This document shows, one piece after another, positions 34,176 to 42,688 of a DNA stretch of 64,000 bases. The position numbers and the translations under genes were made by a program. Source of the DNA: Cellulophaga fucicola (GTDB taxonomy: Bacteria > Bacteroidota > Bacteroidia > Flavobacteriales > Flavobacteriaceae); assembly GCF_900119145.1 (NCBI RefSeq), contig NZ_FPIY01000003.1, forward strand, positions 286,299-350,298, read 5' to 3'. Positions within the stretch are counted from its first letter, which is position 1. Every line of letters starts with the position of its first letter. The notes under the pieces were generated by a model. The model was not told the origin of the DNA, ran no database searches, and saw nothing but the letters and a program-made list of their open reading frames with translations.

Positions 34176-34205
34176 AAAAGCTACCTAAATTACTAGATAG
34201 CTTTT
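34176..34205 (+). terminator. probable terminator of the rnpA-S41-DUF4442 unit
   Basis: AAAAGCTA (34176-34183) pairs with TAGCTTTT (34198-34205), with partial extra pairing inside, followed by a T-rich tract. The stem is AT-rich, so efficiency is uncertain. Confidence 0.6.
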
Positions 34206-34270
34206 GTTGTTTTTACTTATACTCAGCACTCTTTACAAACAGGCGTTTGTAATAGTTATTATTTTACTCA

Positions 34271-35026
34271 TTAATATGGCTGTTCATAATTATAGCGAAC
34301 TTCTTTTATAGTAGTTACCTTGTAATTCTTTTCTAAATAGTTTTCATCATTATAAAAAAGTGTAATTTCTGTTAAACCAACTCCATTATATGCCGGTTTA
34401 CAATAACTTTGTCCATACCAAATTCCTTGAGATCTTCCTTGACCTAAAAATGGTGTATATAAGGGCAATTTATTATTTTTTCTATCTTTATTAAAGTCTT
34501 TAATTTTTGTATTTGCATTAATAAGTTGGCCGTCAATAAGCACATATCCTTCTAAGGTGGGTAAATTATAAAATAAGGAATCCCTTTGCTTTAACCTAGA
34601 TGTATATCCCTCTTTTCTATTTTTTAAAAACTCGGTATCATCAGATAATTTTATGGCGATACTATAAACCATTCTAGGCCTATTGTCTAAACCATTTGTT
34701 TTATCGAGATTATACATTTTCCCTAACCATTTAGTCTGAAAACTTATAGGTTTATCATTGTAATAATCATCATCATCTGAAGAGTAATTGCTTCCCATTA
34801 CTTTTTCAAAAAGATGAAGACTATCTAAGACCACATGTTGTTCATTATAATACAATTTACAAGCTTTAATTTCAAAACGATGCTCTTGTGCCTTGTAACT
34901 TTCTAAAGCGTCTTGAAAATTTAGGACTGTATCATTAGTATCTGCAGCAAGAAGGTTCTCTTTTTTTATACCATTGCAGGCCGTAAGAACAGATACCATT
35001 ATTAGAATGCTAATTATTTTACTCAT
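34271..35026 (-). CDS. hypothetical lipoprotein
   Basis: The 251-residue precursor has a lipobox Leu-Thr-Ala-Cys at about residues 14-17. No family is recognised. The mature protein is mixed helix and strand, with an acidic Asp/Tyr cluster near residues 80-88 (Asp-Asp-Asp-Asp-Tyr-Tyr) and a Gly-Gln-Gly-Arg-Ser-Gln-Gly-Ile-Trp-Tyr-Gly segment near 195-205. It starts 14 bases after the stop of the NlpC/P60 peptidase gene, so the two are very likely co-transcribed and may act together at the envelope. Confidence 0.7.
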   Translation of the reverse strand: MSKIISILIMVSVLTACNGIKKENLLAADTNDTVLNFQDALESYKAQEHRFEIKACKLYYNEQHVVLDSLHLFEKVMGSNYSSDDDDYYNDKPISFQTKWLGKMYNLDKTNGLDNRPRMVYSIAIKLSDDTEFLKNRKEGYTSRLKQRDSLFYNLPTLEGYVLIDGQLINANTKIKDFNKDRKNNKLPLYTPFLGQGRSQGIWYGQSYCKPAYNGVGLTEITLFYNDENYLEKNYKVTTIKEVRYNYEQPY

Positions 35027-35040
35027 TTTAATAAAATTTA

Positions 35041-36240
35041 TTAATCCATAAAAAGCTTAGCCTTTTTTAATTTTAAAATAGCTTCTGTATTTTGGTGTAA
35101 CATACGGTTACTTTGTAAATACCTATTTAAATTAAATTCATCAAAATTAGTAGCCTCTTTATCTATACTGCTAATATGTACACGACCAGAAGAATGTATA
35201 AACTGGTTATTACCAATCCACATACCTACGTGTACTACTCTTTGCTTGGTAGAATCTGTTGCTGGCTTACCAAAGAACAATAAATCTCCCACAGTAAGTT
35301 TACTAAAGTCTTTGTCTTTATCTACTACTGTACCTGCGTTTACTTGTTGAGATGCATCTCTTGGTAACACCATACCATTTAAAAAGTAAATTGTTTTGGT
35401 AAACCCACTACAATCTACCCCTTTACTAGAGGTACCTCCCCATAAATAAGGCAAACCCATTAATTGTTTAGATGTTGCTACCAAAGATTCTTCTGTTGGG
35501 TTTAAGGCTGCTAACCAACTATTATACGTTTGTGCTTCTTCCTTTTTTACAAAAGCAAGCCTACCATCTGGGTATTTTACTTGGTACAATAACCCTTCAT
35601 CTGCTACCAACTCTAAAATGCTACCAGCAACCAAATCAGATACAATTTCTTGACGTGTTGTTGACGTGTAAGAAAAACCTGTAATATCAGTATATATAAT
35701 TTTTTTAGCTGTTTTCCAGGTTTTAAAATCATCATTCTTTAAAATTTCTATACCTCCTTTATCTACCCAAGCCAAATAATTATCTGGTGTTTGTATTAAA
35801 TACCAATCACCATCATTCTTAAACACTTTTACAGGTGTACCTAAGGTTGCTTGTGTGGCAAGTTCTTGCGAGTGTCCTGCTTTGCTTCTTAAATTAGCTA
35901 CAGATATTTTAACAATTGCCCAATTGCTATTTTTAAATTCTGCCGTTGGTAATAATTGTATACTATCTGTATATGTAATATTAGCCTTATTTAACTTTGT
36001 TTTAAGCTCTTTTACGGCTTCTGGTAGGTTAGATTCTCCTTTTAAAACAAAACTGTTGTTAACGGCTTTAGAATCAATATTAAAAAGAGCAACACGTTTA
36101 TCTGGTGCATATATTGTTTTTACATCATCTATATATTCTAAAATAGGATTTTTTACTTCTTCTTCATTTTTACAACTACCTAATACCAAAAGTCCTGCAA
36201 GTGCAATAAATGATATGTTAGAATTGATTCTTAATTTCAT
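35041..36240 (-). CDS. NlpC/P60 (C40) cell-wall peptidase lipoprotein with SH3 domains
   Basis: The 399-residue precursor has a lipobox Leu-Gly-Ser-Cys near residue 23. Residues about 105-245 contain two bacterial SH3-like domains that usually bind peptidoglycan stems (Leu-Arg-Ser-Lys-Ala...Trp-Tyr-Leu-Ile-Gln-Thr-Pro). The catalytic domain starts near 255. Cys277 lies in Gly-Val-Asp-Cys-Ser-Gly-Phe, and the catalytic His is in Arg-Val-Val-His-Val-Gly-Met-Trp near 337. The domain order fits gamma-D-glutamyl-diaminopimelate endopeptidases that cut or recycle muropeptides. Likely periplasmic and lipid-anchored. It heads a two-gene operon with the lipoprotein downstream. Confidence 0.93.
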   Translation of the reverse strand: MKLRINSNISFIALAGLLVLGSCKNEEEVKNPILEYIDDVKTIYAPDKRVALFNIDSKAVNNSFVLKGESNLPEAVKELKTKLNKANITYTDSIQLLPTAEFKNSNWAIVKISVANLRSKAGHSQELATQATLGTPVKVFKNDGDWYLIQTPDNYLAWVDKGGIEILKNDDFKTWKTAKKIIYTDITGFSYTSTTRQEIVSDLVAGSILELVADEGLLYQVKYPDGRLAFVKKEEAQTYNSWLAALNPTEESLVATSKQLMGLPYLWGGTSSKGVDCSGFTKTIYFLNGMVLPRDASQQVNAGTVVDKDKDFSKLTVGDLLFFGKPATDSTKQRVVHVGMWIGNNQFIHSSGRVHISSIDKEATNFDEFNLNRYLQSNRMLHQNTEAILKLKKAKLFMD

Positions 36241-36379
36241 TTTTAATCTATTTTAAATGGAAGAGTGAAATTATGAAAATTTTATTTTAATGTAGATAAA
36301 ATGAACATTCTAATGTTAATAACTACGTTAAAGTACTGTTAATCAGTATTTAAATTAGGAAATTAAAGTTTATTTTGTT

Positions 36380-36766
36380 ATGTTGATAACTATGATTGAG
36401 ACAGATAAACTAGAAAATACAGAGATTATATTAAAGTCTATTTCCTATTTAGAATCTAGAGGCTTTACAAATATAAAGGCAGACGCAACAGATTGCGAAA
36501 TACCAAAGTCTTATATTAGAAAAAGTACTGGTGCTAAAATAACACCAGATATTGTTGCTATGAAAAATGGTAGAAAATACTTTTTTGAGATAAGTTTAAA
36601 ATCGGACAAACCAAAATTACTAAAATCTAAATGGCTGTTTTTAGACACTTTAAGTAGAATGAATTCTAATAGGTTTAGAATTATAACAACTAAAGGACAT
36701 TTTAAATTTACAGCAGATATGCTAGATGATATAAACCTAAGTAATAAAACGCCAATTAAAATTTAG
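36380..36766 (+). CDS. hypothetical protein with possible PD-(D/E)XK nuclease-like core
   Basis: This 128-residue soluble protein is not a family I can name. The segment Ile-Thr-Pro-Asp-Ile-Val-Ala-Met-Lys-Asn-Gly-Arg-Lys-Tyr-Phe-Phe-Glu-Ile-Ser near residues 53-72 has the Asp-beta-hairpin-Glu spacing of PD-(D/E)XK nuclease-like folds, but the usual Lys after Glu-x is replaced by Ser. Whether it cuts nucleic acid is therefore doubtful. A second ATG at 36392 is an equally good start. The 3' end overlaps the convergent acetyltransferase gene by four bases. Confidence 0.65.
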   Translation: MLITMIETDKLENTEIILKSISYLESRGFTNIKADATDCEIPKSYIRKSTGAKITPDIVAMKNGRKYFFEISLKSDKPKLLKSKWLFLDTLSRMNSNRFRIITTKGHFKFTADMLDDINLSNKTPIKI

Positions 36767-37203
36767 TGTTTGTACATGACCATATGTGGTATACCATCTT
36801 CTAAATACTCTTCTCCTTCTTCTTTAAAACCTAAATTATTATAAAATTTTAGAAGGTATTTTTGAGCCGAAATTTTAATTGTTGTTTCTTGTAAATGTTC
36901 TTTTACAGCAGCTATAGATTCTTGCATAATTACGTAACCGTACTTATGCTTTCTTTCAGATTTTTTAACTACTACCCTACCAATACTGGCTTCTTTAAAA
37001 TAATCGCCAGATTTAAAAATACGTGTATAAGCAACTAAATTGTTGTCTTTGTATCCCAAAACATGAAATGCTTTAAAATCTTTACCATCTACATCTTGGT
37101 AAACACAGTTTTGTTCTACAACAAAAATCTCTGATCTTAATTGTAGAACTGCGTATACATCTTTTGTAGTTAGTTCCTTAAAACTTTTAACACTTACTAA
37201 CAT
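36763..37203 (-). CDS. GNAT family N-acetyltransferase, ElaA-like
   Basis: The 146-residue protein fits the ElaA group of GNAT acyltransferases. It has Leu-Arg-Ser-Glu-Ile-Phe-Val-Val-Glu-Gln near residue 22, Val-Tyr-Gln-Asp-Val-Asp-Gly-Lys-Asp near 35, and Ser-Ile-Gly-Arg-Val-Val-Val near 72. The acetyl-CoA-binding turn is followed by Phe-Tyr-Asn-Asn-Leu-Gly-Phe near 119. GNAT enzymes transfer acetyl from acetyl-CoA to amines; the ElaA substrate is not established. It lies 11 bases downstream of rpiB on the same strand, so both are probably co-transcribed. Confidence 0.87.
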   Translation of the reverse strand: MLVSVKSFKELTTKDVYAVLQLRSEIFVVEQNCVYQDVDGKDFKAFHVLGYKDNNLVAYTRIFKSGDYFKEASIGRVVVKKSERKHKYGYVIMQESIAAVKEHLQETTIKISAQKYLLKFYNNLGFKEEGEEYLEDGIPHMVMYKH

Positions 37204-37214
37204 AATAAGGTATG

Positions 37215-37646
37215 TTAATTACAAGCTATTTTTTCAACTCTGTTTTGGTGTCTTCCACCTTCAAAATCAGTATCTAAAAATGTTTTAACCATTTCTAAAG
37301 CTTGTGGTAAAGAAACAAAACGTGCTGGTATACTTAATATATTAGCATTATTGTGTTGGCGAGCAAGAGAAACAATCTCTTTTGTCCAACATAAAGCAGC
37401 TCTTACTTTTTGATATTTGTTAGCGGTCATAGAAACACCATTACCACTACCACATATAAGGATACCAAAATCTACTTTTTTATTTTCTACATCTGCAGCT
37501 ACAGGATGTACAAAATCTGGATAATCTACACTATCATTACTATCTGTACCGTAATTGGTAACTTCTATACCTTTTTCTTTTAAAAGTTCTAGTACCGCAA
37601 ATTTATAATCTGTACCAGCGTGGTCATTACCTATAGCTATATGCAT
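37215..37646 (-). CDS. rpiB: ribose 5-phosphate isomerase B
   Basis: This 143-residue enzyme interconverts ribose 5-phosphate and ribulose 5-phosphate in the pentose phosphate pathway. It shows the N-terminal Ile-Gly-Asn-Asp-His-Ala-Gly motif (residues 4-10), Asp-Tyr-Pro-Asp-Phe near 44, and Cys-Gly-Ser-Gly-Asn-Gly-Val-Ser near 69, matching the family phosphate-binding loop with the catalytic Cys. Length is normal. It is transcribed away from a 620-base non-coding gap that separates it from rnr. Confidence 0.94.
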   Translation of the reverse strand: MHIAIGNDHAGTDYKFAVLELLKEKGIEVTNYGTDSNDSVDYPDFVHPVAADVENKKVDFGILICGSGNGVSMTANKYQKVRAALCWTKEIVSLARQHNNANILSIPARFVSLPQALEMVKTFLDTDFEGGRHQNRVEKIACN

Positions 37647-38266
37647 TGTATTGTTTTTTGTAGTTTTACATTACAAAAGTACAAATACCTTTGTATTTAC
37701 TATTCTAAAATTGTTAATAAATACAAACCCCCATTTTTACATACATTTTTGATTGTATCACATACAACTAACAAGTTGTTCACAACACTTTAATAAGTAT
37801 ACAAAACATAAATTTTGTTTTTTCTAAAAATAGTTGCATTATAGCATAGAATTTCCTCAACCAAATCTATTTTTAACTTTTTAGATAAAAGATATTAAGA
37901 CTAATGTTGATAATGTAAACAATTATTAAGAGTCTATTTATTAAAAAAACGTTGTTAATAGAAGTTGTTAATAACCGTTAATAAGTATTGTAATAGATTG
38001 ATTTTTAAGAATAGAATAGAATATAAACGTCTCATAAGTTTACAATAAATTTACATTACTGTTCAGTACAAGAAATATTGCATAATTTTATTGTACATAT
38101 TAACACACTATAATAACCACCTCTTTTTTTTAAAATTTAATAAAAGAATAATAGTATATTATATATATGTTTATAACAACGTTTTCTTTACTATTAAATT
38201 AAGAAATTGGTTTAAGTAGATAAGAGTAGATTATAATTTGTAATTTTCCACAAATAAATAAAATGA
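37647..38266. other. 620-base AT-rich non-coding region with clustered short repeats (possible origin-like region)
   Basis: No coding sequence is seen between the divergent rpiB and rnr genes. The region is very AT-rich and holds repeated 9-mers of the form YGTTRATAR: TGTTAATAA at 37712-37720, TGTTGATAA at 37905-37913, TGTTAATAG at 37953-37961, TGTTAATAA at 37966-37974 and CGTTAATAA at 37976-37984. It also has TTGTTCACA (37776-37784) and TTTTCCACA (38244-38252). These resemble loose DnaA boxes (TTATCCACA and its complement). Promoters for both flanking genes must also lie here. Confidence 0.35.
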
Positions 38267-40462
38267 ATGACAAAGATTAAAAAAGGAACTAATAACAAAG
38301 ACCGTAACTTTATTACTAAAGGTATATTTACGGTACTAGAAAAAGATCCTAGCGAAAGTTTTAACTACAAGCAAATAGCTGCTAAATTAGGAATAACAGA
38401 CGCAAATACAAGAAACATACTAGTAAAGAGATTAGTACAGTTAAAAGAAAAAAAGAGAATACTAGAAGAAAGTAGAGGTAAATATAAAGCAGTTGCTAGA
38501 AGTTCTAAAACATACCATACAGGTAAAGTAGACGTAACTAGTAAAGGCAATGCATACATAGTTATAGAAGGCCTAGATGATGATGTTTTTATCGCTAGTA
38601 ATAAATTAAAGAAAGCTTTTCATAGAGATATAGTAGAAGTCTATATTTTTCCAAGAAGAAAAGGTCGCAAATTAGAAGGCGAAATAACTAGAATAATAGA
38701 AAGAGACAAAACTAACTTTGTTGGTATTGTACAATTACAAAAGAACTACGCTTTTGTAACATCTACAGATTTTAGAATGTATACTGACTTCTTTATTCCA
38801 AAAGATAAAATTAATAATGCACAAGACGGTGATAAAGTTATAGTAAAACTAAGCGATTGGCCAGATGATGCAGATTCACCTTACGGAGAAATAATAGAAG
38901 TTCTTGGTAAACCAGGTGAACATAATACAGAAATACATTCAATTTTAGCAGAATATGGATTACCATATCAATTTCCGTTAGAAGTAGAAAGTTATGCTAA
39001 TAAAATAGATACCTCAATTAAACCAGAAGAAATTGCTAAACGTAGAGATATGAGAGATACTCTTACGTTTACAATAGACCCTAAAGATGCAAAAGATTTT
39101 GATGATGCTTTATCTTTTGTAAAATTAGAAAATGGTAATTACGAAATAGGTATACACATTGCAGATGTATCTCACTACTTAGAACCAGATACTATTTTAG
39201 ATGATGAAGCCTACCAAAGAGCAACATCTGTATATTTAGTAGACCGTGTTGTACCAATGTTACCAGAAGTACTATCTAACAACGCTTGTTCTCTAAGACC
39301 TAATGAAGAAAAATATACTTTTTCTGCGGTTTTCGAGATTAATGAACAAGCAATGTTAATAAACCAATGGTTTGGTAGAACAGTAACAAATTCTAACGAA
39401 CGTTTTGCTTATGAAGAAGCACAACATATTATAGAAACAGGAGAAAATACAATTCCTGAAGCTATTTCTATTAGAGAAAGTGGTGCATATACAGTTGATG
39501 ATGCTATAGTAGAAGCTACTTTAACATTAGATAAATTGGCTAAAATTATGCGTGCTAAACGTATGAAAGCTGGTGCAATATCTTTTGATAAGGTTGAGGT
39601 TAGATTTAGTTTAGATGAAAATAGTAATCCAGAAGGAGTTTACTTTAAAGAATCTAAAGATGCTAACAAACTAATTGAAGAATTTATGTTATTGGCTAAC
39701 AGAAAAGTAGCCGAGTTTATTGGTAAGCAAAAACCAGAAAAAACATTTATTTATAGAGTACATGACGAGCCAAACGAAGAAAAATTAGCCAATTTAAATG
39801 GTATTATTTCTAGATTTGGTCACAAATTAGATTTTAAAAGCAAAAAATCTATTAGTGAGTCTTTAAACCAATTACTAGAAGATGTAAAAGGTAAAAAAGA
39901 GCAAAATTTAGTAGATACACTTGCTATACGTAGTATGAGTAAAGCTATTTATACAACAGACAATATTGGTCATTACGGTTTAGCTTTTGATTATTATTCT
40001 CACTTTACATCTCCAATACGTAGGTATCCAGATGTAATGGTGCACCGTTTATTACAACATTATTTAGATGGTGGTGCAAGTGCAAAACAAGAAGTTTACG
40101 AAGAAAAATGTAAGCATTCATCAGATATGGAAGGCCTTGCCTCTAGCGCAGAAAGAGACTCTATTAAATACATGCAAATTAAATTTATGGACGACCATAA
40201 AGATGCAGAATTTGTAGGTGTAATTTCTGGAGTTACAGAATGGGGTATCTATGTAGAAATCGTAGATAACAAATGCGAGGGTATGGTGCGTATAAGAGAT
40301 ATTAAAGACGATTACTATACTTATGATGAGAAAAGCTATTCTATAGTAGGAGAACGTACTAAAAAGAGCTACCAGCTAGGAGAACAAGTTGTAGTAATGG
40401 TAAAAAGTACAGATTTAGTAAAAAGACATTTAGATTTTTCGTTACTTAGAAAAGCAGAGTAA
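38267..40462 (+). CDS. rnr: ribonuclease R (3'-5' exoribonuclease)
   Basis: The 731-residue enzyme degrades structured RNA from the 3' end. It has an N-terminal winged-helix-like region (about 10-70), cold-shock/OB domains (about 75-225), and the RNB catalytic domain with Asp-Pro-Lys-Asp-Ala-Lys-Asp-Phe-Asp-Asp-Ala near residue 272, containing the metal-binding Asp set. A C-terminal S1 domain covers about 640-728. The start is the second of two overlapping ATGs (38263 leads to an immediate stop, 38267 is open). Length and order match Bacteroidota RNase R. The following GIN-domain gene has its own promoter-like box. Confidence 0.95.
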   Translation: MTKIKKGTNNKDRNFITKGIFTVLEKDPSESFNYKQIAAKLGITDANTRNILVKRLVQLKEKKRILEESRGKYKAVARSSKTYHTGKVDVTSKGNAYIVIEGLDDDVFIASNKLKKAFHRDIVEVYIFPRRKGRKLEGEITRIIERDKTNFVGIVQLQKNYAFVTSTDFRMYTDFFIPKDKINNAQDGDKVIVKLSDWPDDADSPYGEIIEVLGKPGEHNTEIHSILAEYGLPYQFPLEVESYANKIDTSIKPEEIAKRRDMRDTLTFTIDPKDAKDFDDALSFVKLENGNYEIGIHIADVSHYLEPDTILDDEAYQRATSVYLVDRVVPMLPEVLSNNACSLRPNEEKYTFSAVFEINEQAMLINQWFGRTVTNSNERFAYEEAQHIIETGENTIPEAISIRESGAYTVDDAIVEATLTLDKLAKIMRAKRMKAGAISFDKVEVRFSLDENSNPEGVYFKESKDANKLIEEFMLLANRKVAEFIGKQKPEKTFIYRVHDEPNEEKLANLNGIISRFGHKLDFKSKKSISESLNQLLEDVKGKKEQNLVDTLAIRSMSKAIYTTDNIGHYGLAFDYYSHFTSPIRRYPDVMVHRLLQHYLDGGASAKQEVYEEKCKHSSDMEGLASSAERDSIKYMQIKFMDDHKDAEFVGVISGVTEWGIYVEIVDNKCEGMVRIRDIKDDYYTYDEKSYSIVGERTKKSYQLGEQVVVMVKSTDLVKRHLDFSLLRKAE

Positions 40463-40470
40463 TATATTTG
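40463..40470 (+). promoter_or_regulatory. putative -7 element for the GIN-domain gene
   Basis: TATATTTG fits TANNTTTG directly after the rnr stop codon and 51 bases before the ATG at 40522. No clear -33 element is visible. Confidence 0.35.
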
Positions 40471-40521
40471 TGGAACGAATTTTGTAAATTATATTAGGAA
40501 TATATACCTAAAAACAACAAA

Positions 40522-41202
40522 ATGAATAAGTTAAACTTATTTACGTTTTTGCTATTTACTATTAGTTTAGTACATGCACAAAACGAAAAAATTACGCAAA
40601 AATTAGAAAGTTTTACAGAAGTAAAAGCTTTTGACGGCTTATCTGTAAACCTTATTAAGTCTACTAAAAACGAGGCAATTATAACGGGTGCTAACACACA
40701 AAAAGTTTCAATTGTTAATAACGATGGTGTTCTAAAATTACGTATGGAAATTGATAAAATTTTTAGTGGTTATAGAACATTTGTAGATGTTTACTATACA
40801 GATATGTTAACTGTTATAGATGTAAATGAAGATGCAAGAATTAGCTCTAATGAAACTATTAAACAAGATTTATTAGAGTTAAAATCTCAAGAAGGAGGAG
40901 AACTAATTATAGATGCTAAAGTAACACAGTTATTAGTTAAATCTGTTACTGGTGGTGTAATTACAACAACAGGATCTGCAAAAAACCAAGACGTAAAAAT
41001 TAATACTGGTGGTATTTATTACGGAAAAGGTTTTAAAACAGAACTTACCACAATTAGTGTAAATGCTGGTGGTAATGCAGAAATTTTTGCTACAAATTAT
41101 GTGCAAGCATCGGTTAAGGCTGGTGGCGAAGTTTTAGTTTATGGCGATCCAACAAAAATGGATGAGAAAACAGTTTTTGGTGGTAAAATAATTAGAAAAT
41201 AG
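40522..41202 (+). CDS. GIN-domain (DUF2807) exported protein
   Basis: The 226-residue precursor has a signal peptide ending Val-His-Ala-Gln near residue 20. The remainder fits the GIN/DUF2807 right-handed beta-helix family, described as a putative auto-transporter adhesin head. It has Phe-Thr-Glu-Val-Lys-Ala-Phe-Asp-Gly-Leu-Ser-Val near residue 32 and repeated Gly-Gly and Asn-Ala-Gly-Gly turns near 140-200. The family is abundant in Bacteroidota and its role is not known. It is followed after 12 bases by the LysE-family gene, so the two may be co-transcribed. Confidence 0.85.
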   Translation: MNKLNLFTFLLFTISLVHAQNEKITQKLESFTEVKAFDGLSVNLIKSTKNEAIITGANTQKVSIVNNDGVLKLRMEIDKIFSGYRTFVDVYYTDMLTVIDVNEDARISSNETIKQDLLELKSQEGGELIIDAKVTQLLVKSVTGGVITTTGSAKNQDVKINTGGIYYGKGFKTELTTISVNAGGNAEIFATNYVQASVKAGGEVLVYGDPTKMDEKTVFGGKIIRK

Positions 41203-41214
41203 AAAAATTATTAC

Positions 41215-41880
41215 ATGTTAGATGATATACAGGCAGCAATACCATTAGGCTTTTTTTTAAGTTTTATGATTGGTCCTGTTTTTTTTGTTCTTTTAGAAAC
41301 CAGTGCAGTTAAAGGATTTAGAGCTGCATTGATTTTTGATCTTGGTGTAATTTTAGCCGATATTTTATTTTTAACGGTTGCTTATTTTAGTAGTTATCAA
41401 CTACTAGAAAATTTAAGTAATTTACCAGGATTATACATTTTTGGAGGTGTTATACTTCTAGTTTATGGGGTTATTGTTATTATAAAAAAACCCGTAAAAG
41501 AAAAACCAACAGCGCTTAAATCTAGTAAAAGTGCATACTTAAGTTTATTTATTAAAGGCTTTTTATTAAACTTTATAAATATTGGAGTTTTAGTATTTTG
41601 GCTTGGTGTTATTCTAGTAGTTGGTCCTAGTTTAGATAACGACTCTAACAGAATTGTAGTTTTCTTTTCTGCTATGTTAGGTACTTATTTTGTTACAGAT
41701 ATTATTAAAATACTTTTGGCTAAACAGCTTAAAAGATATTTAACTCCCAAACGTATTTTTTTAACTAAAAAAATACTAGGTATTATACTTGTTATTTGTG
41801 GTTTGGTACTTATTACAAAAGGGTTTTTACCTAAAGACCAATTAAATATTCAAGAAGGTTTAGAACTTTTAGATAAATAA
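41215..41880 (+). CDS. LysE family amino-acid/metabolite exporter
   Basis: The 221-residue protein has about six transmembrane helices. Its N-terminal region has Ala-Ala-Ile-Pro-Leu-Gly-Phe-Phe-Leu-Ser-Phe-Met-Ile-Gly-Pro-Val-Phe-Phe, the pattern of the LysE/RhtB translocator superfamily, which exports amino acids and similar solutes by proton exchange. Another conserved segment is Lys-Gly-Phe-Leu-Leu-Asn-Phe-Ile-Asn near residue 113. The substrate cannot be assigned. It is flanked closely by the GIN-domain gene and the Clp N-domain gene. Confidence 0.85.
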   Translation: MLDDIQAAIPLGFFLSFMIGPVFFVLLETSAVKGFRAALIFDLGVILADILFLTVAYFSSYQLLENLSNLPGLYIFGGVILLVYGVIVIIKKPVKEKPTALKSSKSAYLSLFIKGFLLNFINIGVLVFWLGVILVVGPSLDNDSNRIVVFFSAMLGTYFVTDIIKILLAKQLKRYLTPKRIFLTKKILGIILVICGLVLITKGFLPKDQLNIQEGLELLDK

Positions 41881-41886
41881 CTTCTT

Positions 41887-41910
41887 ATTATTAAATACTA
41901 TTTTAATAAT
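41887..41910 (+). repeat. hairpin reaching into the start codon of the Clp N-domain gene
   Basis: ATTATTAAA (41887-41895) pairs with TTTAATAAT (41902-41910). The right arm ends within the ATG at 41909-41911, so the stem could partly block translation start. It is all A/T and therefore weak. Confidence 0.35.
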
Positions 41911-42421
41911 GAAATTTGATCCTGAACTCGAAAAAATAATAGCTAATAGTAGAATAGTAGCTATAGATTTAAATTCTGAGTATATATCTTCTTTTCATTT
42001 TTTAATAGCTACTTTAAAATCTAATAATATTCCTCAAAAAATATTTAAATCTTACGATTGGAAATTTCAAAAACTAATAGAACTTTTAAGGTCCGATGAT
42101 AAAAAAATAGTTACAAAGTACTATTTAACTAAAGAGTTAGATCATATTTTAAAAAATAGTGCATTTTATGCCCGCATCTATTCAGATAAAAAAGTAAATT
42201 CAGAACATATAATACTTGCTATGCTAGCTAATAAAAATAGCTACGCCGGTAATTTTTTAAAAGAAAATGGAATGGATTACTTTAAGTTTAAAAGTGAATG
42301 TGAAAAAATTAGAATAATGAAATCTAACAAATTTCTAGAATATTTTGGTAGCAATAAACGCTTAGTTTCTATAGGATTACTTCCTATTATAAAAAAAAAA
42401 TATAAAATAGTATTGTATTAA
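41909..42421 (+). CDS. stand-alone Clp N-terminal domain protein
   Basis: The 170-residue protein resembles the double Clp_N repeat found at the N-terminus of ClpA/ClpC unfoldases, but carries no ATPase domain. The first repeat (about 1-60) has Phe-Asp-Pro-Glu-Leu-Glu-Lys-Ile-Ile and Tyr-Ile-Ser-Ser-Phe-His-Phe-Leu-Ile-Ala. The second (about 72-135) has Leu-Thr-Lys-Glu-Leu-Asp-His-Ile-Leu and Val-Asn-Ser-Glu-His-Ile-Ile-Leu-Ala-Met-Leu. Single Clp_N proteins such as ClpS-like or adaptor-type proteins may bind substrates or unfoldases. A basic tail follows. No signal peptide is seen. The LysE-family gene ends 28 bases upstream. Confidence 0.72.
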   Translation: MKFDPELEKIIANSRIVAIDLNSEYISSFHFLIATLKSNNIPQKIFKSYDWKFQKLIELLRSDDKKIVTKYYLTKELDHILKNSAFYARIYSDKKVNSEHIILAMLANKNSYAGNFLKENGMDYFKFKSECEKIRIMKSNKFLEYFGSNKRLVSIGLLPIIKKKYKIVLY

Positions 42422-42507
42422 ACTCAGCATCTTTTAACGCTAAAGAACTGTTATAAATTTGTATTTATTTGATAATAAGATAGATAATTATTTTGGTATA
42501 ATTATAA

Positions 42508-42540
42508 ACAAAAAAACCTCCACGTTAGTGAAGGTTTTTG
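42508..42540. terminator. terminator after the tRNA pair
   Basis: AAAAACCTCCAC and GTGAAGGTTTTT form a stem with one mismatch and a four-base loop, with A- and T-runs on the two sides. On the minus strand it lies directly after tRNA-Cys. It may also end the Clp N-domain transcript from the other side. Confidence 0.75.
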
Positions 42541-42611
42541 AGGCATCGAGCAGATTCGAACTGCTGTACAAGCTTTTGCAGAGCTCTGCCTAGCCACTCG
42601 GCCACGATGCC
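42541..42611 (-). tRNA. tRNA-Cys (anticodon GCA)
   Basis: The reverse strand folds into a complete cloverleaf. The seven-pair acceptor stem is GGCATCG with CGATGCC, the D-stem is GCC with GGC, and the anticodon stem is GAGCT with AGCTT. The anticodon loop CTGCAAA gives anticodon GCA with the normal U33, and the T-arm is AGCAG-TTCGAAT-CTGCT. The base after the acceptor stem is U, the discriminator typical of tRNA-Cys. CCA is not encoded. Confidence 0.95.
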
Positions 42612-42688
42612 ATTTTAGGACTGCAAACTTACAAAAATAAATTCATAAGCAAATAAGTTTTTTTAAATCAATTTTGCATTTTTTTTCG

